This document shows positions 45,108 through 53,614 of a stretch of DNA of 59,900 nt, piece after piece; the first letter of the stretch is position 1, and every line of letters begins with the position of its first letter. The notes beneath the pieces were generated by a model. That model had not been told where the DNA came from. It did no database searches and saw nothing but the letters and a program-made list of their open reading frames with translations. The DNA lies in contig NZ_LMQC01000012.1 of assembly GCF_001424485.1 (NCBI RefSeq), forward strand, positions 1,082 through 60,981. Reading direction: 5' to 3'. The position numbers and the translations under genes were made by a program. Origin of the DNA: Modestobacter sp. Leaf380 (GTDB taxonomy: Bacteria > Actinomycetota > Actinomycetes > Mycobacteriales > Geodermatophilaceae).

Positions 45108-46609
45108 GACCGGCCGCCGAGCACCGTGGCGACGGCGGTCTGCAGGTCCCGGGCGACGACCGGTGCGGCGGCGACCTCGGCGGTGCGGGTGACCGCGGTG
45201 GGCACCAGCACCGAGCGGGCCCCGGCCGCCCGGGCGGCCTGCACGTCGGCGCCGATGTCGCCGACCAGCACGCAGTCCTGCGGCTCGACCCCGAGCGTCT
45301 CCGCAGCGGCCCGGACCGAACCGGGCGCGGGCTTGCGGCAGGCACAGCCGTCCTCGGGCCCGTGCGGGCACACCGACCACGCGTCGAAGGCCCCGAACAG
45401 CTCCTCGACGCGGGCGTGGACGGCGGCCAGCTGGGCTTCGTCGAACGCGCCGCGGGCCAGCCCGGACTGGTTGGTGACCACCCCGACGGGGAGCCCGGCG
45501 GCCCGTGCGGCGTGCACCGCCTCGACCGCGCCGGGCAGCGGCTGCACCCGGTCGGGGTCGCCGTTGTAGGGCACGTCGACGACCAGGGTGCCGTCCCGGT
45601 CCACCAGCAGCGCCTTGGCCTCGGCGGCCTCCGCGACCGGCCGGGGCGGGGTGCGGCGCAGCAGCGCGCGCAGCCACCACCAGGTCGCGGCCGGCGGGAT
45701 GGCGAGGCTGGTGGCCAGCATCGTGGTCACCTCGGCGCGGTCCCGGGGGCCGGGTGCGATGCGGGCCCAGGCGAACTCGGCGGTGCCCGCCGCCCAGACC
45801 GCGGCAGCGACCCGGCTGCGCGTGGTCAGCGCGAGCAGCCCGGCGGCGGTGATCGCCACGTGCCGGGGACGCCGGCCGGTGGTCGCACCGGCCCGGTCGG
45901 CCCACAGCCGCCCGTGCACCCGGACCATCAGCACGTCGTCGGCGTTGCCGCGCTGCTGGCGCAGGCTGGTCCAGCGGCCGGTCGGGCGAACCGGGTGGGT
46001 GGTGTGCCGGCGGCCCACGACCAGCCGGCGGCCGGTGTCCTGCACCCGCAGGGCCAGGTCGGCGTCCTCCCGGAAGGCACGCGGGAACCGCTCGTCGAAC
46101 CCGTCGACGGCGACCAGCGCGTCCCGCCGGTAGGCCATGTCCGCGGTGATCCACCAGGCGCCGGACAGGCCCGCGGTGCCGCGCTCCCAGTCGGTGGGGC
46201 GGCGGTCGGCCGGCAGCGGCACGTCGATCTCGGCCTGGCTGGCGGCCAGCCCGTGCCGGTCGGCGGCGGCGAGGTCGGCGGCGAGCGCGGCGCACCAGTC
46301 CGGGCCGACCAGCACGTCGTCGTCGAGGAAGGCGATCCAGTCGACGTCGGCGGGGACGGCCCGCCAGCCGGTGTTCCGGGCCGCGGCCGGCCCGCGTCCG
46401 CCGCCGTGCAGCACCAGCACGTGCCCGGCGATGTCGTCGGGCAGGTCGCGCACGTCGACCACCGGGGTCTCCCCCGGCGTGGCCCGGTCGTCGACGACGA
46501 CCAGCCACTCCGGGCGCGGGCCTGTCGCTGCGGCCAGCGCGTCGAGCAGCACCCGCAGGGACGGACGCCCCAGCGAGGGCACGACGACGGCGTACCGGGG
46601 CGCGCTCAC
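45104..46609 (-). CDS. GT2 glycosyltransferase fused to GmhB phosphatase
   Basis: 501 residues from GTG at 46609. Residues 1-250 are a family 2 glycosyltransferase (VVVPSLGRPSLRVLLDAL, VDWIAFLDDDVLVG with the DDD motif, RAFREDADLALRV). A short linker with a hydrophobic patch leads to a HAD-IIIA phosphatase from about 330 (nucleophile D337 in VDRDGTL, VTNQSGLARG, zinc ligands C414, H416, C422, C424, and GDIGADVQAARAAG). The second half matches D-glycero-manno-heptose 1,7-bisphosphate 7-phosphatase, so one chain both trims the sugar precursor and transfers sugar. Confidence 0.88.
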   Translation of the reverse strand: MSAPRYAVVVPSLGRPSLRVLLDALAAATGPRPEWLVVVDDRATPGETPVVDVRDLPDDIAGHVLVLHGGGRGPAAARNTGWRAVPADVDWIAFLDDDVLVGPDWCAALAADLAAADRHGLAASQAEIDVPLPADRRPTDWERGTAGLSGAWWITADMAYRRDALVAVDGFDERFPRAFREDADLALRVQDTGRRLVVGRRHTTHPVRPTGRWTSLRQQRGNADDVLMVRVHGRLWADRAGATTGRRPRHVAITAAGLLALTTRSRVAAAVWAAGTAEFAWARIAPGPRDRAEVTTMLATSLAIPPAATWWWLRALLRRTPPRPVAEAAEAKALLVDRDGTLVVDVPYNGDPDRVQPLPGAVEAVHAARAAGLPVGVVTNQSGLARGAFDEAQLAAVHARVEELFGAFDAWSVCPHGPEDGCACRKPAPGSVRAAAETLGVEPQDCVLVGDIGADVQAARAAGARSVLVPTAVTRTAEVAAAPVVARDLQTAVATVLGGRS

Positions 46610-48264
46610 TCCCGGGCCAGCCCCTCGTGCGCCCACCGCCGGTGGACCACGAACGGCCCGATCGCCAGCAGGTCCACCGGCCCGGAGCCGAAGCACTCCA
46701 GGGCGTCGCGTGGGCTGTCGACCATCGGCCGGCCCGCGGTGTTCAGGCTGGTGTTGACCACGATCGGCAGCCCGGTACGCCGCTCGAAGCCGGTCAGCAT
46801 CGCCGCGACCAGCGGCTCGGTGGCCGGGTCGACGGACTGGATGCGCGCGGTGCCGTCGACGTGCACGACGGCCGGGATGCGGTCCCGCCACTGCGCGGCG
46901 ACGTCGTGCACGAAGAGCATGTACGGGCTGGGCACCGGGCCGCAGGAGAACACCTCGCGGGCCCGGTCCAGACGCACCATCGGGGCGACCGGGCGGAACT
47001 GCTCACGGCCCTTGACGTCGTTGAGTCGCTCCAGGTTCTCCGCGCGCCCGGGGTGCGCGAGCAGCGACCGGTGGCCCAGCGCGCGCGGGCCGAACTCGCT
47101 GCGGCCCTGGTACCAGGCCACCACGCCGTCCTCGGCCAGGCACTGGGCGACCTCCTCGGCGACGTCGTCGCTGCGCCGGTAGGCCACCCGCGCGGTCTGC
47201 AGGACGGCCTCGATCTCGGCGTCGGACCAGCCGCTGCCCAGGTCCGCCCCCGTGAACGGCGCCGTCGGCTCCCCGCCCCGCCAGGACAGCTCCAGCGCAC
47301 CGCCCAGCGCGGTGCCGGCGTCCCCGGCGGCGGGCTGCACCCACAGCTCGGCGAACCCGGACCCCGCAGCCAGCCGGCTGTTGGCCACGCAGTTCAGCGC
47401 CACCCCGCCGGCCATCGCCAGCCGGGTCTCCCCCGTGGTCTCCCGCAGCCAGCGGGCCAGGTCCAGCAGCACCTCCTCGGTGACCAGCTGGACGCTGGCG
47501 GCGAGGTCGGCGTGCTCGGCGGTCCACTCCTCGTCGGGGTGCCGGGGCTTGGCCAGCGCGCCGAAGTCGGCGCCGGCGGTGACGAAGCCGCCGTCCCCGG
47601 TGGCGTGCACCAGGGAGCGCAGCGCCTCGGCGTGCCGGGGCTTCCCGTAGGAGGCCAGCGCCATCACCTTGAACTCGTCGGAGCTGCGCAGGAAGCCCAG
47701 GTGCGCGGTGACGTCCTCGTAGAGCAGGCCCAGGGAGTGCGGCAGCTGCTGGGAGGCCAGCACCTCCAGCACGCCGTCCCGGTAGACGCCGGCCAGGTGG
47801 CTGTGCCGCTCGCCGCGGCCGTCGAGCACCAGCACCGCGCAGCTGCCGCCCCACGGTGCGGCCAGCGCGGCCGAGGCCGCGTGCGCGACGTGGTGCGGGA
47901 CGAAGCGGACCTTGTCCGGGTCCAGCCCGGGCACCCCCTCGGCGAGGAAGCCCGGCGCCTGCTGCGCGTAGGTCAGCCGCAGGTGGTCGAAGGGGTCGTG
48001 CACCCCGGCCTCCTCCGGGCTCAGGTGCAGCGCCGGGTCGTAGGAGTAGGCGATCGCGTCCAGGTCCTCCGCGCAGACGCCGGCCTGCCGCAGGCACCAG
48101 GCCGCAGCCAGGTCGGGGGTCTCCCAGGCGGAGAACGGGACCGGGCGCTTGCCGTGCTTGCGCCGGCTGAAGCGCTCCTCCTCGGCGGCGGCCACGATCG
48201 TGCCGTCGACGACGAGGGCTGCCGCCGGGTCGTGGAACAGGGCGTTGATGCCGAGCACGCGCAC
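46606..48264 (-). CDS. Carbamoyltransferase (NodU/NovN family)
   Basis: 552 residues from GTG at 48264 (GAGGTGA upstream). N-terminal Kae1-like domain: LGINALFHDPAAALVVDG, VPHHVAHAASAAL (conserved His pair), EFKVMALASYGKP, MAGGVALNCVANSRL. C-terminal domain has WYQGRSEFGPRALGHRSLL and PIVVNTSLNTAGRPMV. Uses carbamoyl phosphate and ATP to add carbamoyl groups to a hydroxyl, here probably of a heptose. First gene of the operon; the next nine follow with four-base overlaps. Confidence 0.92.
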   Translation of the reverse strand: MRVLGINALFHDPAAALVVDGTIVAAAEEERFSRRKHGKRPVPFSAWETPDLAAAWCLRQAGVCAEDLDAIAYSYDPALHLSPEEAGVHDPFDHLRLTYAQQAPGFLAEGVPGLDPDKVRFVPHHVAHAASAALAAPWGGSCAVLVLDGRGERHSHLAGVYRDGVLEVLASQQLPHSLGLLYEDVTAHLGFLRSSDEFKVMALASYGKPRHAEALRSLVHATGDGGFVTAGADFGALAKPRHPDEEWTAEHADLAASVQLVTEEVLLDLARWLRETTGETRLAMAGGVALNCVANSRLAAGSGFAELWVQPAAGDAGTALGGALELSWRGGEPTAPFTGADLGSGWSDAEIEAVLQTARVAYRRSDDVAEEVAQCLAEDGVVAWYQGRSEFGPRALGHRSLLAHPGRAENLERLNDVKGREQFRPVAPMVRLDRAREVFSCGPVPSPYMLFVHDVAAQWRDRIPAVVHVDGTARIQSVDPATEPLVAAMLTGFERRTGLPIVVNTSLNTAGRPMVDSPRDALECFGSGPVDLLAIGPFVVHRRWAHEGLARE

Positions 48265-48283
48265 GCGTCACCTCGCAGGCGTC

Positions 48284-48307
48284 ACGGGGCCCCACCTGGG
48301 TGGGCCC
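48284..48307. other. Imperfect palindrome between carbamoyltransferase and UXS-like gene
   Basis: GGGGCCCCACC and GGTGGGCCCC are nearly complementary, with one extra C in the left arm, in the 200-base divergent promoter region. Either an operator or a hairpin in the leader of the glycan operon. Confidence 0.35.
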
Positions 48308-48464
48308 CGGTCGTCAGCGCGCTCTGGCTCGGCTCGCGCCATGATCAGAACACGGGCGTCACCACCCCCGCACGTCGGCTCCGGGTCGCCCGCGCCACAG
48401 CAGGGGGTTACCGTCGCCGACGGCCCCAGATCCGGGCCCCGTCGTCGGCGGAGAGGTCCCCCCG

Positions 48465-49433
48465 ATGCGCGCACGACCCACCCGGCACGCCCTGGTCACC
48501 GGCGGCGCCGGCTTCCTCGGCTCCCACCTGTGCGAGCAGCTGCTCGCCGACGGCGCCCGCGTGACCTGCATGGACGACCTGTGCACCAGTGACGGCAGCA
48601 ACGTCGACCACCTGCGCGACGACCCGCGGTTCAGCTTCGTGCACCACGACGTCAGCGAGCCCTTCACCACCGCCGACGACGTCGACCTGGTGCTGCACTT
48701 CGCCTCCCCGGCCTCCCCCGCGGACTACCTGCGGCTGCCCGTGGAGACCCTGCGGGTGGGCAGCGTCGGCACCTGGCACGCGCTGGAGGCGGCCCGCCGG
48801 ACGGGCGCGCGCATGGTGCTGGCCTCGACGTCGGAGACCTACGGCGACCCGCAGGTGCACCCGCAACCCGAGAGCTACTGGGGGCACGTGAACCCGGTCG
48901 GCCCGCGCGGGGTCTACGACGAGGCCAAGCGCTTCGGCGAGGCGATCACCACCGCCTACCGGACCGCGCACGGCGTGGACACCGCGATCGTGCGGATCTT
49001 CAACACCTACGGCCCGCGGATGCGCCGCGAGGACGGCCGGGCCATCCCGACCTTCATCGCCCAGGCGCTCAGCGGGCAGCCGATGACGGTCGCCGGGGAC
49101 GGCTCGCAGACCCGGTCGGTCTGCTACGTCGACGACACCGTGCGCGGCGTCCTCGCCGTGGCCGGCTCGGACCTGCCGGGGCCGTTCAACGTGGGCTTCC
49201 CGGAGGAGCGCTCGGTGCTGGACATCGCGCGCGCGGTGGCCGCCGCGGCCGGGGTCGACGTCCCGGTCGAGTCCATCGGGCGCCCGGTCGACGACCCCAC
49301 CGTGCGCTGCCCGGACATCACCGCGATCCGCACCGCGCTGGGCTGGGAGCCGCAGGTGTCCTTCGCCGACGGGCTGGCCCGCACGGTGGCCTGGTTCCGG
49401 CAGACCGCGCCGGCCTCACTCGCCACCGTGTGA
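48465..49433 (+). CDS. UDP-glucuronate decarboxylase-like NAD-dependent epimerase/dehydratase
   Basis: 322 residues from ATG at 48465. Rossmann GGAGFLGSHLCEQLL, then VLHFASPASPADYLRLPVETLRVG, STSETYGDPQ, the catalytic YDEAK (Y...K), IFNTYGPRM and DGSQTRSVCYVDDTV, all typical of UXS that yields UDP-xylose. It is divergent from the heptose operon and may feed another sugar into it. It is not a convincing HldD (ADP-heptose 6-epimerase). Confidence 0.85.
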   Translation: MRARPTRHALVTGGAGFLGSHLCEQLLADGARVTCMDDLCTSDGSNVDHLRDDPRFSFVHHDVSEPFTTADDVDLVLHFASPASPADYLRLPVETLRVGSVGTWHALEAARRTGARMVLASTSETYGDPQVHPQPESYWGHVNPVGPRGVYDEAKRFGEAITTAYRTAHGVDTAIVRIFNTYGPRMRREDGRAIPTFIAQALSGQPMTVAGDGSQTRSVCYVDDTVRGVLAVAGSDLPGPFNVGFPEERSVLDIARAVAAAAGVDVPVESIGRPVDDPTVRCPDITAIRTALGWEPQVSFADGLARTVAWFRQTAPASLATV

Positions 49434-49517
49434 CGGCTGGGGCGGGTGGGGCGTCCGGGTCTGGGACACGGCGCCGCCTGCCCGGCCGGGGCACGATGAG
49501 CGGTCACCCTGTGGCGC

Positions 49518-49754
49518 ATGGGTTTCCGCTACCGGACGGCGCGCGCCGAGATGATGGTCGGCTCCCTCGTCGGTGCCGGCTCGCGCCCGACCCTGATCGG
49601 CCCGGCGCACGCCACCATCGGCAGCTCCGCCGGCGGCCGCCGGAACTCCCTCTGCGGCGCCTACGTCACCCACGACGACGACGTGGCGTGGCCACCGGAG
49701 CCCGAGGAGATCGCGCACCTGTGCCCGACCTGCAGCCAGCTCGCCGAGTGGTGA
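49518..49754 (+). CDS. Small hypothetical protein with CxxC
   Basis: 78 residues from ATG at 49518. HLCPTCSQLAEW at the C-terminus and a Cys around residue 46 (SLCGAYVTHDDD) could form a metal site. No domain recognised. Confidence 0.45.
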   Translation: MGFRYRTARAEMMVGSLVGAGSRPTLIGPAHATIGSSAGGRRNSLCGAYVTHDDDVAWPPEPEEIAHLCPTCSQLAEW

Positions 49755-49786
49755 CGAGCCGGCCGCGGGAGCAGATGACCGCCTGA

Positions 49787-50776
49787 CTAGGCGGCGACGG
49801 TCTCCATCGCCTCGGCCAGCAGCTGCACCGAGCGCAGCCGCTGCTCCACCGTGCCGGAGGCGTGACCGACGATGACCTCGTCGGCGTCGGCGAACCGGCG
49901 GAAGTCGACCAGCTGCTCACGCACCTCGGCGGGGGTGCCGACGGCGGAGTGGGTCATCATCGAGTCGATCTGGGCGCCGGCGCCGGAGTCCAGCAGCAGC
50001 TGGGCCTCCTCGTCGGTGAAGGTCTTGCCGCGGCCGAAGAGCAGGGTCGCGCGGGCCCGGCGGACGACCTCGAACTGCTCCCGAGCGTCCTCGGCGGTGT
50101 CGGCGGCGATGACGTTCGCGCCGGCGATGACGTGCGGGGCGTCCAGCTGCAGCGAGGGCTGGAAGTCGCGGCGGTAGATCTCCACGGCAGCCTGCAGCGC
50201 CTGCGGGGCGAAGTGCGAGGCGTGCGCGTAGGGCAGGCCCAGGGCGGCGGCGAGCTGGGCGCCGAAGGTGGAGGAACCCAGGATGTAGAGCGGGACGCGG
50301 CGGCCCTTGCCGGGGGTGGCGTCCACGCCCGGGACGCGGGTCTCGCCGGCGAAGTAGGCCTGCAGCTCCAGCACGTCCTGCGGGAAGCGCTCGCTGGAGC
50401 GCGGGTCGGTGCGCATCGCGTGCATCGTGTTCTGGTCCGAGCCGGGCGCGCGGCCCAGGCCCAGGTCGATCCGGCCGGGGTACATCGCGTCGAGGGTGCC
50501 GAACTGCTCGGCGATCACCAGCGGCGAGTGGTTGGGCAGCATCACGCCGCCCGCGCCGAGCCGGATCGCCTTCGTGTGCGCGCCGACGTGGCTGATCAGC
50601 ACGCTGGTCGCCGAGCTCGCGATGGCGGCCATGTTGTGGTGCTCGGCGTACCAGACCCGGGTGTAGCCGTGCTCCTCCGCGGCCTGCGCCAGGGCGACGC
50701 TGTGGGCGATGCTGTCGGTGACGGTCTCGCCCGGGGCGACGGGGGCGAGGTCGAGGACGGAGAGCGGGAAGGACAC
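49787..50776 (-). CDS. LLM-class flavin-dependent oxidoreductase
   Basis: 329 residues from GTG at 50776 (GAGAGG upstream). Luciferase-like TIM barrel: LSVLDLAPVAPGETVTDSI, RVWYAEHHNMAAIASSAT, GAGGVMLPNHSPLVIAEQFG, RIDLGLGRAPG. The N-terminus matches the MsnO8/YhbW-type group. Substrate unknown; uses FMN. Confidence 0.9.
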   Translation of the reverse strand: MSFPLSVLDLAPVAPGETVTDSIAHSVALAQAAEEHGYTRVWYAEHHNMAAIASSATSVLISHVGAHTKAIRLGAGGVMLPNHSPLVIAEQFGTLDAMYPGRIDLGLGRAPGSDQNTMHAMRTDPRSSERFPQDVLELQAYFAGETRVPGVDATPGKGRRVPLYILGSSTFGAQLAAALGLPYAHASHFAPQALQAAVEIYRRDFQPSLQLDAPHVIAGANVIAADTAEDAREQFEVVRRARATLLFGRGKTFTDEEAQLLLDSGAGAQIDSMMTHSAVGTPAEVREQLVDFRRFADADEVIVGHASGTVEQRLRSVQLLAEAMETVAA

Positions 50777-51002
50777 GGGGCGGGCCTCTCTGGTCGGAAC
50801 ACGGAGCCTCGCGGCTCCTGTCAGGTCGAACGTCCCGGGACCGTCCGCATTCCCTGGGTCCGTGCGTCGATCCTCGCGGCAGGCACCCCAGGACCGCTGT
50901 CGATCCCGGTGCCGTTGCCGGCGGGAGACGGCGCACGGGAGGGCTCGCGTCGGGTCGACCACGGCCGACGCCGCCGCAGGTCGCGCGCGGGAGGGCGATC
51001 GG

Positions 51003-51017
51003 GTGGAACGTTCCCAC
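51003..51017. promoter_or_regulatory. Operator-like palindrome upstream of HAD-lacI
   Basis: GTGGAACGTTCCCAC contains the ten-base palindrome GGAACGTTCC that also centres the perfect operator at 52703. Position about 45 bases ahead of the HAD-lacI pair suggests autoregulation by that LacI protein. Confidence 0.6.
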
Positions 51018-51060
51018 CCGACCGGGGGTCGGCACGGGTCCCAGCGCTACCTTGCCGGGC

Positions 51061-51645
51061 ATGGACAAGACGACGGTGTTCGACCTCGGCGGCGTGCTCG
51101 TGCCGACCGACGGTGCGACGACGGCGGTGTCGGCGTCCCTGGGGCGCGCCGAGACCGATGTCGCCCCTGCCTACTGGGCCTTCCGGGACGACTACGACCG
51201 CGGTGGCCCGCTGGGCGGGTTCTGGTCGGCGGTGCTCGCCCGGGTGGGGGTCGAGGGCGACCCTGAGGTCCTGGACGCCATCGACTGCGCCCGGTGGTCG
51301 ACCCCGGCGCCCGGCGTCGTGGAGCTGATCGCCGATCTGAACGCCGCAGGCTCCCGGGTGGTCGTGCTGTCCAACGCACCGCGCTCCCTGGCTGCGACCG
51401 TCCGGGCCGCCGACTGGAGCCGAGGCATCGACCAGCTCGTCTTCTCCTCCGACCTGGGCCTGATGAAGCCCGATGCCGCCGTCTACGCCGCCGCCGAGCA
51501 GGCCTACGGCTGTGACCCCTCCGAGCTGGTGTTCTTCGACGACCGCCCGGTCAACGTGGCCGGTGCTCAGGCCGCCGGGTGGGGTGCCCACCTGTGGGCG
51601 GGGGTCCCGGCCGCGCGCGAGGTGTTGGGACTGGCCGCACGGTGA
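51061..51645 (+). CDS. HAD-IA phosphatase (YihX-like)
   Basis: 194 residues from ATG at 51061. Motif I is TVFDLGGVLV (D8; the second Asp of DxD is Gly as in YihX-like and epoxide-hydrolase-N proteins), motif II VVLSNAPRS, motif III LMKPDAAVY, motif IV FFDDRPVNVAGA. Likely dephosphorylates a small phospho-sugar. Overlaps lacI by four bases; part of the ABC import locus. Confidence 0.85.
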   Translation: MDKTTVFDLGGVLVPTDGATTAVSASLGRAETDVAPAYWAFRDDYDRGGPLGGFWSAVLARVGVEGDPEVLDAIDCARWSTPAPGVVELIADLNAAGSRVVVLSNAPRSLAATVRAADWSRGIDQLVFSSDLGLMKPDAAVYAAAEQAYGCDPSELVFFDDRPVNVAGAQAAGWGAHLWAGVPAAREVLGLAAR

Positions 51646-52652
51646 GAGGTGACGGTCGGCCGCCGACCATCATCGACGTCGCCGCCCGGGCTGGGGTGTC
51701 CAAGTCGATGGTGTCGCGGGTGTACAGCGGTCGGGGGAGCGTCTCTGCCGACACCCGGTCGAAGGTCCTGACCGCGGCCGCGGAGCTGGGTTACGTGCGC
51801 AACGCCATGGCCGCATCGATGTCGTCCACCCGGACCAACACGCTGGGGGTCTTCGTCCGCGACGCCTCGACCCCCTTCTACGGGCGCCTCCTGGTCACCA
51901 TGAGCGAGCGGGCGGCCGAGGTCGGCTACCGGGTCGTGGTCGCGACCGGGTCGGGCACGTTCGACCTGGACGACGAGCTGCGCGCCCTGGACCACCTGGT
52001 GGAGATGCAGGTCGAGGGGCTGCTGGTGTGCAGCGGCCTGCTGTCCTCCTCGGACCTGGTCATCCGGGCGGCCCGCACCCCCCTGGTCGTCGCGGGCCGC
52101 CCGGAGACCGCCGAGACGGTGACCAGCGTCTACTGCGACGAGGTGCACGGAGGTCGATCACTGGCCGACCACGTCGCGGACCTCGGGCACCGGCGCGTCA
52201 CCGTGCTGCAGCCCGGGGAGCACCAGTCGTTGACGATGTCCTCGCGTGCCCGCGCGATGGCCGACCGACTGCTCGAACTGGGCGTCACCGTCGACCCGGT
52301 GCGCGACGTCCGGATCGAGGACGTCCAGGGGCCCGTCGACCGGCTCCTGGAGTCGGGAGGGAGCACGGCGGTGATGGCCCCCAGTGACCGGGATGCGCTC
52401 GCGGTCATGGCCGCCCTGCGACGGCGGGGGGTCCGCGTACCCGAGGACGTGTCGGTCTCGGGCTACGACGGGGTCGCGCCGCTGGACAGCCCGGCCATCG
52501 GACTGACCAGCTGGGCGCAGCCCCTGCGCGAGGTGGGCCGGCGGGCTGTCGACGCCCTGCTGGCGCGCCTGGACGGCGGTGCACCAGCCGCGCAGCACCA
52601 GGTCCTGCTGGGCACGCTGCAGGCCGGCCGGACGGTGGCACGCGTGCACTGA
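51642..52652 (+). CDS. LacI-family regulator of the adjacent ABC importer
   Basis: 336 residues from GTG at 51642. HTH PPTIIDVAARAGVSKSMVSRVYSG, hinge LGYVRNAMAASMSSTRT and PBP-like domain (GVFVRDASTPFYGRLL, ADHVADLGHRRVTVL, VSGYDGVAPL). GTGA overlap with the HAD gene. It probably represses itself and the permease operon through GGAACGTTCC sites. Confidence 0.9.
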   Translation: MRGDGRPPTIIDVAARAGVSKSMVSRVYSGRGSVSADTRSKVLTAAAELGYVRNAMAASMSSTRTNTLGVFVRDASTPFYGRLLVTMSERAAEVGYRVVVATGSGTFDLDDELRALDHLVEMQVEGLLVCSGLLSSSDLVIRAARTPLVVAGRPETAETVTSVYCDEVHGGRSLADHVADLGHRRVTVLQPGEHQSLTMSSRARAMADRLLELGVTVDPVRDVRIEDVQGPVDRLLESGGSTAVMAPSDRDALAVMAALRRRGVRVPEDVSVSGYDGVAPLDSPAIGLTSWAQPLREVGRRAVDALLARLDGGAPAAQHQVLLGTLQAGRTVARVH

Positions 52653-52702
52653 CACGTTGTTCACCTGCTGTTCCGTCTGAGCCGCCTACATCAGACTTGT
52701 TG

Positions 52703-52720
52703 GTGTGGAACGTTCCACAC
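52703..52720. promoter_or_regulatory. Perfect 18-bp LacI-type operator
   Basis: GTGTGGAACGTTCCACAC is a perfect palindrome ending directly before the ATG of the first permease gene. A bound repressor would block transcription or translation start of a leader-poor mRNA. Shares its core with the site at 51003. Confidence 0.85.
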
Positions 52721-53614
52721 ATGCGATCACCCTCCTCCCCGACGGCGGGACGGGACCTGCGCGCCGGCGTGGTCTTCGTCTTCCCGTGCCTGGCCCTGCT
52801 GGCGGTGTTCTCCTACTGGCCGGTCGTGCGCAGCGCGTGGCTGAGCGTGCACGGCAGCGACCTGGTCGGGAACGCCACCGGCTTCCTGGGACTGTCGAAC
52901 TACGCGGACCTCCTCACCGACCCCGACCTGCGGTCGGTCCTCCTGACGACCCTCACCATCGCCGCCCTCGTCGTCGTGATGGCCACCGGCGGTGCCCTGC
53001 TGGCCGCCCTCCCCCTGCGCCGGGCCTCCCAGCGCGGCGGTCGGGTGGTGACCGTGTTGCTGTCCCTCCCCTTCGCCTACTCCGCGGCGGCGGCGTCCGC
53101 CGCGTTCGCCGGACTGCTGGCGCCCTCGGTCGGCCAGCTCAACGCGCTGCTCGCCGACCTGGGGGTCACCGGTCCACCGTGGCTGGAGTCCCAGGGCTGG
53201 GCCGTGCTCAGCATCGCGGTGACGACGGCCTGGTACGAGTTCGGCTTCGCCTTCCTCGTCGTGCTCGCCGCACTCTCCCGGGTCGACCGGTCCGTGCTGG
53301 AGGCCGCCTCCCTCGACGGTGCCGGCGAGTGGCGGTCGGCCTGGTCGATCGTGGTGCCCGCCATCCGGCCCAGCCTGCTGTTCCTCGTCGTCACCCAGAC
53401 CATCGCCGGCCTCCAGGTGTTCACCCAGGTGCAGGTGCTCACCCGCGGCGGGCCGTCCGGGGCGACCACGACGTTGGTGTACGAGCTCTACCAGCGGGCC
53501 TTCGGCACCGGCCTCCCCCAGTACGGCCAGGCCTCGACCATCGCACTGACCCTGCTCCTGCTGGTCGTGCTGGTCACCGCGGTCCAGATGCGGCTCACCC
53601 GGGACCGGGCATGA
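52721..53614 (+). CDS. ABC importer permease (MalF/UgpA type)
   Basis: 297 residues from ATG at 52721. Six hydrophobic segments; the EAA loop VLEAASLDGAGEWRSAWSIVVPAI is clear. No ribosome site precedes the ATG and the operator abuts it, so the mRNA may be leaderless; in-frame TTG and GTG codons upstream (52697, 52703) are alternatives. ATGA overlap with the next permease. Confidence 0.88.
   Translation: MRSPSSPTAGRDLRAGVVFVFPCLALLAVFSYWPVVRSAWLSVHGSDLVGNATGFLGLSNYADLLTDPDLRSVLLTTLTIAALVVVMATGGALLAALPLRRASQRGGRVVTVLLSLPFAYSAAAASAAFAGLLAPSVGQLNALLADLGVTGPPWLESQGWAVLSIAVTTAWYEFGFAFLVVLAALSRVDRSVLEAASLDGAGEWRSAWSIVVPAIRPSLLFLVVTQTIAGLQVFTQVQVLTRGGPSGATTTLVYELYQRAFGTGLPQYGQASTIALTLLLLVVLVTAVQMRLTRDRA

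Noticed and set aside
37333-48264. LPS core operon implying a Gram-negative host
   Set aside because: All surrounding genes are actinobacterial in style, and heptose pathways also occur in Gram-positives.
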